This document shows, piece after piece, positions 1-5,991 of a stretch of DNA of 8,119 nucleotides. Below the pieces are notes generated by a model. It saw only the letters and a program-made list of their open reading frames with translations. It was not told the DNA's origin and made no database searches. The translations under genes were made by a program, and so were the position numbers. The DNA lies in contig CAMBSA010000057.1 in NCBI GenBank assembly GCA_945869935.1, positions 1 to 8,119 of the forward strand, read 5' to 3'. The first letter of the stretch is position 1. Every line of letters begins with the position of its first letter. The DNA is from Bordetella parapertussis (GTDB taxonomy: Bacteria > Pseudomonadota > Gammaproteobacteria > Burkholderiales > SG8-39).

Positions 1-324
1 TCGGCGGTGCGCATCACCCACCTGCCCACCAACATCGTGGTTCAGTGCCAGAACGACCGCTCGCAGCACCGCAACCGCGCCGAGGCAATGGCAATGCTCA
101 AGTCCAAGCTGTACGAGCTTGAATTGCGCAAGCGGCAGGACGAGGCACAGAAAAAGGAAGACTCCAAGACCGACATCGGCTGGGGTCACCAGATCCGTTC
201 CTACGTGCTCGACCAGTCGCGCATCAAGGACCTTCGCACCAACGTCGAGATCGGCAACACCCAGGGCGTGCTCGACGGCGACCTGGACGTGTTCATCAGT
301 GCCAGCCTGAAACAGGGCGTTTGA
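1..324 (+). CDS. prfB: Peptide chain release factor 2, C-terminal part (5' end outside window)
   Basis: Release factor 2 recognises UGA and UAA stop codons and triggers hydrolysis of peptidyl-tRNA on the ribosome. The window opens in frame and gives 107 residues before the TGA at 322-324. The first residues, [20 protein letters not shown], are the conserved stretch that in bacterial RF2 lies a few residues after the catalytic GGQ loop, so that loop should be just outside the window. Next come the basic helix with [19 protein letters not shown] and the tail with [20 protein letters not shown] and [14 protein letters not shown], all closely matching E. coli RF2 as I remember it. The GTG at 7 is an internal Val, not a start. 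The regulatory UGA frameshift known from many prfB genes would be far upstream and cannot be checked. lysS follows on the same strand, as in E. coli. Confidence 0.97.
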   Translation, partial: SAVRITHLPTNIVVQCQNDRSQHRNRAEAMAMLKSKLYELELRKRQDEAQKKEDSKTDIGWGHQIRSYVLDQSRIKDLRTNVEIGNTQGVLDGDLDVFISASLKQGV

Positions 325-326
325 GG

Positions 327-358
327 AACCGCAGACAAGCATCTTTTTTAACCGCAGA
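327..358 (+). repeat. Short direct repeat bordering the palindrome
   Basis: The 9-mer aaccgcaga occurs at 327-335, three bases after the prfB stop, and again at 350-358, where it forms the outer edge of the palindrome's left arm. The first copy is followed by caagcatc rather than by more 10-bp units, so it looks like a stray or decayed end of the same element. It could also be chance. Confidence 0.55.
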
Positions 359-439
359 TGAACACAGATAAACGCGGATAAAGTCAACTTCAAAAAGCAT
401 CGGAAGTTATCTGCGTCAATCTGCGTTCATCTGCGGTTA
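349..439. repeat. Long imperfect palindrome made of 10-bp units between prfB and lysS
   Basis: Two 33-bp arms, 349-381 and 407-439, are inverted copies matching at 29 of 33 positions. Each arm contains three contiguous 10-bp units. On the left these are cgcagatgaa (353-362), cacagataaa (363-372) and cgcggataaa (373-382). On the right, read on the plus strand, they are ttatctgcgt (407-416), caatctgcgt (417-426) and tcatctgcgg (427-436). The 25-nt spacer 382-406 can form an inner stem, aacttc (386-391) with gaagtt (403-408), which competes for the last two bases. In a prfB-lysS transcript this would fold as a hairpin about 90 nt long. From memory, similar ctgcgt/atctgcgg repeats occur between genes in many environmental bacteria. 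No protein is encoded. It could act as an mRNA stabiliser, a partial terminator or a small non-autonomous mobile repeat; the sequence does not decide between these. Confidence 0.93.
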
Positions 440-471
440 CATTGCCTTATCTTTTTAGAGTGCCCGGCACC

Positions 472-1971
472 ATGTCAGAACACGATCAGCCGCATCAGGA
501 CGAGAACCAGATCATCGCGGAGCGACGCGCAAAGCTCGCCGAGTTGCGAAAGTCGGGCATCGCCTTTCCGAACGACTTCCGGCGCGAGCATTTCGCGGCC
601 GACCTGCATTCATCCTACGGTGAACTCGCCGGCGATGCGCTCGAGGCGAAAGCGATTGCGGTCACGATCGCCGGGCGCATGATGCTCAAGCGCGTGATGG
701 GCAAGGCGAGCTTCGCGACGCTGCAGGATTCGAGCGGGCGGATACAGATATTCGTCACCAACGATGCCGCGGGCGAGGCGGTGCACACCGCGTTCAAGCA
801 CTGGGACCTGGGCGACATACTCGGTGCGAGCGGCACGCTGTTCAAGACCAAGACCGGCGAATTGTCGGTGCGCGTATCCGGCCTGCGACTTCTCACCAAG
901 TCGCTGCGCCCCCTGCCGGACAAGTTCCACGGCCTTGCCGACCAGGAGCAGAAATACCGGCACCGCTATGTCGACCTGATCATGAACGAGGACACGCGCC
1001 GCGCCTTCCAGGTGCGCAGCCGCCTGATCCAGGAAATCCGCGCCTTCATGGTCGGACGCGGCTACCTCGAGGTCGAGACGCCGATGATGCAGCCGATTCC
1101 CGGCGGCGCCAACGCGAAACCCTTCGTGACGCATCACAATGCGCTCGATATGCAGATGTTCCTGCGCATTGCGCCCGAGCTGTACCTCAAGCGGCTGGTG
1201 GTGGGCGGTTTCGAGCGCGTGTTCGAGATCAACCGCAATTTCCGCAACGAAGGCATCTCGACGCGGCACAACCCCGAATTCACGATGATCGAGTTCTACG
1301 AGGCCTACCGCGATTACCGCTACCTCATGGACTTCACCGAGGAGATGCTGCGCACGGTGGCAACGAAGGTACTCGGCACCACGAAGGTTCCGTACGGCGG
1401 CGACATCGTCGATCTTGGCGCGCCCTTCGCGCGGCTCACCGCACCCGAGGCGATCCGAAAGTACAACCCCGAGATCAGCGAAGCCAAGCTCGCCGACCGC
1501 AACTGGCTGATCGACGCAATCCAGCGCGCCGGCGGAAAACCGCACAAGGACGCGGGCGTCGGTGCTCTGCAACTTGCGCTGTTCGAGGAAACCACCGAGA
1601 CCAAGCTGATCCAGCCGACCTTCATCGTCGACTATCCCGCCGAAGTCTCGCCGCTTGCACGTCGCAATGACGAGCATCCTGAAGTCACCGACCGGTTCGA
1701 GCTCTACATTACCGGCCGCGAGATGGCCAATGGCTTTTCCGAATTGAACGACGCCGAGGACCAGGCCGCACGTTTCGAAGAACAGGCGAAGGCCAAGACC
1801 CGCGGCGACGACGAGGCGATGTTCTACGACGCGGATTACATCCGTGCGCTGGAACACGGCCTGCCGCCGACCGCGGGCGAAGGCATCGGCATCGACCGCC
1901 TTGCGATGCTTTTCACCGACAGCCCGTCGATCCGCGACGTGATCCTGTTCCCGCAATTGCGCGCGGAATAG
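472..1971 (+). CDS. lysS: Lysine--tRNA ligase, class II (LysS)
   Basis: This cytoplasmic enzyme activates lysine with ATP and charges tRNA-Lys. The product is 499 residues, close to E. coli LysS (505). An N-terminal OB-fold anticodon-binding domain spans about residues 60-150, with [19 protein letters not shown] and [20 protein letters not shown]. The catalytic domain holds class II motif 1 ([17 protein letters not shown], about 197-213), motif 2 ([20 protein letters not shown], about 257-276) and motif 3 ([12 protein letters not shown], about 469-480, with its conserved Arg at 476). [20 protein letters not shown] and ELNDAEDQ are near-identical to family members. No catalytic segment is missing. 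The ATG at 472 is preferred over an in-frame TTG at 442: it gives MSEHDQ, like the E. coli start MSEQ, and the TTG lies against the palindrome. The ribosome site is weak (agag at 457-460, 11 nt upstream). Transcription probably reads through from prfB. Confidence 0.98.
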   Translation: MSEHDQPHQDENQIIAERRAKLAELRKSGIAFPNDFRREHFAADLHSSYGELAGDALEAKAIAVTIAGRMMLKRVMGKASFATLQDSSGRIQIFVTNDAAGEAVHTAFKHWDLGDILGASGTLFKTKTGELSVRVSGLRLLTKSLRPLPDKFHGLADQEQKYRHRYVDLIMNEDTRRAFQVRSRLIQEIRAFMVGRGYLEVETPMMQPIPGGANAKPFVTHHNALDMQMFLRIAPELYLKRLVVGGFERVFEINRNFRNEGISTRHNPEFTMIEFYEAYRDYRYLMDFTEEMLRTVATKVLGTTKVPYGGDIVDLGAPFARLTAPEAIRKYNPEISEAKLADRNWLIDAIQRAGGKPHKDAGVGALQLALFEETTETKLIQPTFIVDYPAEVSPLARRNDEHPEVTDRFELYITGREMANGFSELNDAEDQAARFEEQAKAKTRGDDEAMFYDADYIRALEHGLPPTAGEGIGIDRLAMLFTDSPSIRDVILFPQLRAE

Positions 1972-2064
1972 CCGCTTTGCCCCTTCCTGCCCGGGGAGGG
2001 TGATTCGACTGATCGCCGGCGCATGACATGGTCCATGCTGATAGTCCGGGCATCCACGGCCCAC

Positions 2065-2174
2065 CGGCGAATCGCATGAACACTTTAGCCACTAGTTTCA
2101 GGGACTTACATAACAGGGCACCCCGGAAGGCGCGAGTCCGGGTTGCGGGAATCGACGAATGCGGCGATTCGCCG
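2065..2174. repeat. Perfect 11-bp inverted repeat around the phosphotransferase 5' end
   Basis: cggcgaatcgc at 2065-2075 is the exact reverse complement of gcgattcgccg at 2164-2174, with 88 bp between. The enclosed segment includes an AT-rich patch (about 2076-2113) unlike its surroundings. The pair overlaps all plausible start regions of the phosphotransferase gene, so it could be regulatory, the ends of a small inserted segment, or chance in GC-rich DNA. Confidence 0.5.
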
Positions 2175-3149
2175 ACAGACCTGAACGATGCCCTGGCGCG
2201 CATGAATCTGCTTGCCCCGGGCGACTCCGCGCGCTTCACACGGCTGGGCGGCAAGCGATCGGATATTTTTCGGGTCGACCTGGGCCGGGGCGCGATCTGC
2301 CTGAAGCGCCCGCGACATGATCCCAGCGACGAAGCCGACACCTCGGCGGCGCGCGCACGCGCTGAAACCGCGTGGCTCAAGCTCGCGCACGCGGTTGCGG
2401 ACGAGGCAATTCCGGAAATCCAGGGTGAGCTTCCCGGCGTGTTCTGCACTGAATATCTTGCGCCGGAATCGCATCCGGGCTGGCTCTCGCGCCTGCTCGA
2501 TGGCGATATTTCGCCGACTTCCGCGGGCGAAGTCGGGCGCCTGCTCGGCCGGCTCCACGCCGCGACGGCGAACAACATAGCGGTGTCGCAACGCTTCGAT
2601 GCGCGCAAGGCATTTCTTGCGCACCGGATCGAGCCGCTGTTCATCGTGACCGCGGAGCGCCAGCCCGGCGTCGGCTCACAGTTGCGACAGCTCGCGCTTT
2701 CGCTCGGCGGCATGCGCGTGGCGCTGATCCACGGCGATCCCGCCCCCGACAACATACTGATCGGACCGAAAGGCCCCGTCCTGATCGACGCGGAGTTCGC
2801 CACCTATGGCGACCCCGCATTCGATCTCGCGCTGGTGCTCTCGCATCTGCTCGCGCTTGCCGCCGACCGCCCGCAATGGCGCGACCGTGCGCTGACCGCC
2901 TTCGACAATCTTTGCGCAGCGTATGCGCAACGCGTCAGCTGGGAGGTGCCCGAACACACCAACGAGCGTGCCGCGCTGTTGCTGCCTGCACTGCTGCTCG
3001 CAGGAGTTCACGGAGATTCACCCTTCCGCTGGCTTCACAACCCGCGCTCGTCGGAAACCATTGCGGGCATCGCACGAAGGCTTCTGGTGCTGCCGATGGT
3101 CCGGCTCGCGGCCGTTCGCGAGGCGTGGCGACGCTCCCTGCCGCTCTGA
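2076..3149 (+). CDS. APH-fold phosphotransferase family protein, substrate unknown
   Basis: This is a predicted cytoplasmic kinase of the aminoglycoside phosphotransferase/choline kinase fold, which moves phosphate from ATP to a small hydroxylated molecule. With this start it has 357 residues. The N-lobe holds TRLGGKRSDIFRVDLGRGAI followed by CLKRPR, whose Lys fits the ATP-binding lysine. The catalytic loop is LIHGDPAPDNIL (His219, Asp221, Asn226), and the metal-binding region is VLIDAEFATYGDPAFDLAL (Asp238 and GDPAFD at 245-250). The LLAPGD and HGD regions resemble a proteobacterial phosphotransferase family I recall without a defined substrate. The start is uncertain. ATG 2028 would add 16 residues. 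ATG 2202 begins at MNLLAPGD but would cut off the PTDLNDALAR helix that homologues seem to have. No good ribosome site precedes any of the three, and codons 2076-2120 are unusually AT-rich. Aminoglycoside resistance is not implied. Confidence 0.85.
   Translation: MNTLATSFRDLHNRAPRKARVRVAGIDECGDSPTDLNDALARMNLLAPGDSARFTRLGGKRSDIFRVDLGRGAICLKRPRHDPSDEADTSAARARAETAWLKLAHAVADEAIPEIQGELPGVFCTEYLAPESHPGWLSRLLDGDISPTSAGEVGRLLGRLHAATANNIAVSQRFDARKAFLAHRIEPLFIVTAERQPGVGSQLRQLALSLGGMRVALIHGDPAPDNILIGPKGPVLIDAEFATYGDPAFDLALVLSHLLALAADRPQWRDRALTAFDNLCAAYAQRVSWEVPEHTNERAALLLPALLLAGVHGDSPFRWLHNPRSSETIAGIARRLLVLPMVRLAAVREAWRRSLPL
2083..2114 (+). promoter_or_regulatory. Possible weak promoter in the AT-rich patch before the phosphotransferase domain
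   Basis: A tttagc element (2084-2089) and a tacata element (about 2107-2112) are separated by roughly 17 bp, in the only AT-rich stretch between lysS and the conserved phosphotransferase domain. Each matches only about three of six sigma-70 consensus bases, so this is suggestive at best. If real, the coding start would have to lie further downstream, near ATG 2202. Confidence 0.2.
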
Positions 3150-3177
3150 CGCACACCGACCACCCGGGCTCCCGGGA

Positions 3178-3183
3178 TAGAAT
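3178..3183 (+). promoter_or_regulatory. Possible -10 element (tagaat)
   Basis: tagaat differs from tataat at one base and lies just after the phosphotransferase stop, in a gene-free gap that precedes the DMT-permease gene. No convincing -35 hexamer is seen 16-18 bp upstream, where the sequence is GC-rich (the repeated cccggg of 3163-3176 overlaps it). If used, the transcript would begin immediately before the hairpin at 3197-3225. Confidence 0.25.
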
Positions 3184-3196
3184 GTCCGCTTGACTC

Positions 3197-3233
3197 CGCC
3201 GCCCGCGCAACCCTGACGGGCGGCGTTTCTGCT
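3197..3233 (+). terminator. Terminator-like hairpin between the phosphotransferase and DMT-permease genes
   Basis: cgccgcccg (3197-3205) pairs perfectly with cgggcggcg (3217-3225), a 9-bp GC-only stem with an 11-nt loop, followed by tttctgctt. The tract after the stem is T-rich but interrupted, so intrinsic termination may be partial. Its place 47 bp after the phosphotransferase stop fits the end of the upstream transcript. It would also fit a leader hairpin for the downstream gene if the tagaat at 3178 is a promoter. Confidence 0.6.
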
Positions 3234-3285
3234 TCTGCGGCGTGATTTCCGCAACCTTGTTTTCGCATCTACAGTTCCGGATTCC

Positions 3286-4176
3286 GTGAGCCCCTCCCAT
3301 AACGCCGCCGAGCGAGCACGCCACCTCAAGGGCATCCTGCTGATGCTCCTCGGGGTGAGCTTGATTTCAGTCCTCGACACCACCGGCAAGTATTTGACGA
3401 AAAGCTACCCGGTCTACCAGGTGGTCTGGGCGCGTTATGCGTTTCACGTGCTGTTCATGCTGCTTCTGCTCGCGCCACGGCTCGGCCTCGATCTCGTGCG
3501 CACACGGCGCCCGGCCCTGCAATTCACGCGCGGCCTGGTACTGACGCTCGCAACCTTCGTGTTCTTCAAGTCGCTTTCGCTGATGCCCCAGGCCGAGGCC
3601 TCGGCTATCGCGTTTCTTTCGCCGGTGCTCGTGGCGGTCCTTGCGGTGCCACTGCTGGGCGAGCGCGCGAATACCTCGACCTGGATCGCGCTTTCACTCG
3701 GATTCCTCGGCACACTGCTGATCATTCGCCCCGGCAGCGGCGTATTCACGTGGAACGCCCTCTGGCCGCTGGCGACCGCGTTCTGCTTTGCGGGCTACCA
3801 GATCATCACCCGCAAGCTTGCGGGCATCGACAGTTCGGTGAGTACGCTGTTCCTGTCCGCGCTGATCGGCGCGGTAATCCTGAGTTTCGTTGCGCCATTT
3901 CACTGGACTCCGCTGAAGGATCTCAACGATGGCCTGCTGTTCGCATCGCTTGGCATCTCCGGGAGCATCAGTCATTATTTTCTGATCAGGGCCTTTTCAC
4001 TCGCGCCAGCCCCCGTTGTCGCACCTTTTGTGTATGCGCAACTGGTCATGGCGCTCGTCCTCGGCTATCTGGTGTTCGGCGATTTTCCCGACGGGATGTC
4101 ACTTGCGGGGATGGGGATTATCGTTGTGGCCGGAACCTGGCTGATTAGCCGCAACCACCGTTCACCTGCCAAATAG
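3286..4176 (+). CDS. EamA/DMT-superfamily permease
   Basis: This is a predicted inner-membrane transporter of the drug/metabolite transporter superfamily, probably exporting a small metabolite; the substrate cannot be read from sequence. The 296 residues hold about ten hydrophobic segments in two EamA repeats (about 16-147 and 155-287), the usual architecture and length. Typical signatures are LMPQAEASAIAFLSPVLVAV with LLGE near residues 99-125, ending the first repeat's core, and RAFSLAPAPVVAPFVYAQLV with LGYLVFGDFPD near 235-269 in the second. The first helix starts near residue 15 after a short polar N-terminus with basic residues. The GTG at 3286 gives a normal-length protein; the next clear in-frame Met, in the first helix, would remove part of it. 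The ribosome site is poor. The MarC-family gene starts one base after the stop, so the two are very probably co-transcribed. Confidence 0.9.
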   Translation: MSPSHNAAERARHLKGILLMLLGVSLISVLDTTGKYLTKSYPVYQVVWARYAFHVLFMLLLLAPRLGLDLVRTRRPALQFTRGLVLTLATFVFFKSLSLMPQAEASAIAFLSPVLVAVLAVPLLGERANTSTWIALSLGFLGTLLIIRPGSGVFTWNALWPLATAFCFAGYQIITRKLAGIDSSVSTLFLSALIGAVILSFVAPFHWTPLKDLNDGLLFASLGISGSISHYFLIRAFSLAPAPVVAPFVYAQLVMALVLGYLVFGDFPDGMSLAGMGIIVVAGTWLISRNHRSPAK

Positions 4177-4177
4177 C

Positions 4178-4777
4178 ATGGATTATTCGTTTGGCTCGGC
4201 GGTGATGATCCTGCTGCTGGTCACCGACCCGCTGGGCAATATCCCCCTGTTCGTCGCCTTGCTCAAGCCGGTGGATCCGGCGCGCCGCCTGCGGGTGATT
4301 CTGCGCGAGTGCGCGATTGCGCTGGCGGTGCTGATCATCTGCATATACGCGGGCGACCCGCTGCTCACGCTGCTTGGGGTGTCGGATCGTTCGCTGAATA
4401 TCGCGGGCGGCGTGATCCTGTTCGTGATCGCGCTGCACATGGTGTTCCGATCGGGCAACAGCGCCTTCGGCGAGGCGCCCGCGGGCGAGCCCTTCATCGT
4501 GCCACTGGCCATTCCCTCGATCGCCGGACCGACCGCGATTGCGACAGTGATCCTGCTTGCGTCACGCGCACCGCAACGCGTGCTCGAATGGACCGCCGCG
4601 GTTGCGGTCGCCATGGCGGTGACGCTCGCGGCGATGCTGTTCGCGAACCGGATAGCGCGTGCAATCGGTGAGCGCGGGCTTGCCGCGTTGGAACGGCTGA
4701 TGGGTCTGGTGCTGACCGCGGTTGCGGTGGAGATGATCCTGCGCGGAGTCGAGGAGTTCGTGCGCGGGCTGCACTAG
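4178..4777 (+). CDS. MarC/YhgN-family integral membrane protein
   Basis: This is a predicted inner-membrane protein of the MarC (UPF0056) family, close to E. coli YhgN in length (199 versus about 197 residues) and pattern. The family's function is not established; MarC itself was once linked to multiple antibiotic resistance but that link was not upheld. Visible signatures are VTDPLGNIPLFVALLK (about 15-30), AGGVILFVIALHMVF (about 76-90), EPFIVPLAIPSIAGPTAIAT (about 104-123) and ERLMGLVLTAVAVEMILRG (about 172-190). About six hydrophobic segments fit the family topology. The ATG lies one base after the permease stop, so translation is likely coupled and the ribosome site would sit within the permease's last codons. 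The gene ends 27 bp before the convergent dioxygenase gene, with no obvious terminator between. Confidence 0.93.
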   Translation: MDYSFGSAVMILLLVTDPLGNIPLFVALLKPVDPARRLRVILRECAIALAVLIICIYAGDPLLTLLGVSDRSLNIAGGVILFVIALHMVFRSGNSAFGEAPAGEPFIVPLAIPSIAGPTAIATVILLASRAPQRVLEWTAAVAVAMAVTLAAMLFANRIARAIGERGLAALERLMGLVLTAVAVEMILRGVEEFVRGLH

Positions 4778-4804
4778 ACAGTGCGCATATCGCGCCGCCC
4801 GGTC

Positions 4805-5941
4805 TCAGTCTGGCTCCAGCGGAATCGGCTCGATCGAAATCGTCTCCACAACACCCGGCACATAAATGCCGCCCCGTCGACCCGCGCCGTACCGCTCGTA
4901 ATGCCAGTGCGGCAAAGGCCTGCCTGCCGGCGTGACCAGCCACAGACGCAAGAGATGCCGCTTGAGCGCCGGATCGTCGAAGTCCTCGTAGGCGGTGCGC
5001 GAGTGCAGCACGGTATGGTTGTTGATGAACTGGATGTCGCCACGCTCCATGAACATGCTCAGGTGGAACTCGGGATCGTTGACGAGATCATCGACCAGTT
5101 TCATCGCCTCCTTCTGGCCCGCATTGAGCGGCGGCAGTTCCTTGTACTGGGCGGTGGTTTTCATATGACCGCCAGCGTAATACGCGGTCAGCCTGCCGGC
5201 GGTGATCGAGAATATCGGCATCCGGTAGTACGGCCTCGCACCGGCAGGTATCTCGCCCCGCCGATCGACCCACACGGGTTGATAGAGAATCTGCAGCAGA
5301 TCCGGTCTGCGCCGGTGAATCTCGTTGTGAACGGCGATGGAGCTGACGATCTTGCTTTCACCGCCGGACTTCGCCGGGTTGAGACAGAACAGGCCGATCA
5401 CATCGGCGAAGTCGGAATGGTATGAAAGCCGCTCGTTGCTCATGTAGCTGCGATGCGTCGGGTGGAGAAATATCTTCCGCTCCGCGCTCGAGTCCAACGG
5501 ATTGGACACCGCTGAACGCGCTCCCAGATCCAGTACATGGCCGATCATTTCGCCTCGGGCGTTCTGGCAGACCGGAAAACCGATGTGCACCCCGATCCCC
5601 CAGTACACGAGAGTCGCGTCTTCGCGGGAGTAGCGTTCGACCGGGACGCCGCGAACAAGCACGAAACCACGACCGTCAAGCACCTCCCGCCGGATTTCGG
5701 CCAATCTCGCTCCAAGTACAGGCAGCGGAAAGTCCGCACGCGTGACCTGCATCGCCGCAAGCCCTTTTGCACGTACAAGGGCTAGGGCCGCATCGAGGTC
5801 AGCCACTTCGGCTCGGTTGAGCCGGTACTGCCATTCGGTGGTGTGCTGCAGGTCGGCCGATTTCCAGCACGCGGGATCTTCCACCGGATGCTCGGAAATC
5901 CGGAGTTCGTCGTCACAGTATTCGGCGGATACGCTGTTCAT
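4805..5941 (-). CDS. TauD/TfdA-family Fe(II)/2-oxoglutarate-dependent dioxygenase
   Basis: This is a predicted cytoplasmic non-haem iron oxygenase that couples decarboxylation of 2-oxoglutarate to oxidation of a small substrate. The product is 378 residues, longer than TauD (about 283), with an N-terminal extension before the fold begins near RGFVLVRGVP (91-100). The iron ligands are visible: the HxD motif in LSYHSDFADVIGLFCL (His175, Asp177) and the distal His313 in NNHTVLHSRTAYED. By the TauD pattern, Arg332 in KRHLLRLWL should bind 2-oxoglutarate. All needed residues are present, so it is probably active. The ATG at 5941 is supported by AGGAGA at 5956-5951 on the minus strand, about ten bases upstream. 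It lies 50 bp downstream of the Bug-family binding-protein gene on the same strand, suggesting an operon. Substrate is unknown; relatives act on sulfonates, aryloxyacids or betaines. Confidence 0.92.
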   Translation of the reverse strand: MNSVSAEYCDDELRISEHPVEDPACWKSADLQHTTEWQYRLNRAEVADLDAALALVRAKGLAAMQVTRADFPLPVLGARLAEIRREVLDGRGFVLVRGVPVERYSREDATLVYWGIGVHIGFPVCQNARGEMIGHVLDLGARSAVSNPLDSSAERKIFLHPTHRSYMSNERLSYHSDFADVIGLFCLNPAKSGGESKIVSSIAVHNEIHRRRPDLLQILYQPVWVDRRGEIPAGARPYYRMPIFSITAGRLTAYYAGGHMKTTAQYKELPPLNAGQKEAMKLVDDLVNDPEFHLSMFMERGDIQFINNHTVLHSRTAYEDFDDPALKRHLLRLWLVTPAGRPLPHWHYERYGAGRRGGIYVPGVVETISIEPIPLEPD

Positions 5942-5991
5942 TTCCCAATCTCTCCTGAAATCTGCATACCTGTCTTGTCACCCGACTGCGT

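Noticed and set aside
349..439. CRISPR-like reading of the 10-bp repeated units
   Set aside because: Units are contiguous with no spacers, far shorter than CRISPR repeats, and arranged as inverted arms; no cas genes are present.
1981..2000. Stem after lysS, cccttcc with ggaggg
   Set aside because: Only six pairs with a bulged T and no T-tract afterwards, so not supportable as a terminator.
610..2064. 484-codon minus-strand open frame opposite lysS
   Set aside because: It lies fully antisense to a confident, highly conserved gene, and its Arg/Val/Leu/Glu-rich product matches no family. High GC at codon positions in lysS removes stops on the other strand.
2028..2075. Earlier ATG start for the phosphotransferase
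   Set aside because: It adds 16 residues with no ribosome site and no resemblance to the family; the gene's true start is more likely at 2076 or later.
1913..2803. 296-codon minus-strand open frame over the lysS end and phosphotransferase gene
   Set aside because: Ser/Arg/Pro-rich low-complexity product antisense to two supported genes; a GC artefact.
4594..4734. Repeated ccgcggttgcggt in the MarC-family gene
   Set aside because: Both copies encode Ala/Val-rich membrane helix residues with preferred GC-rich codons; explained by coding bias.
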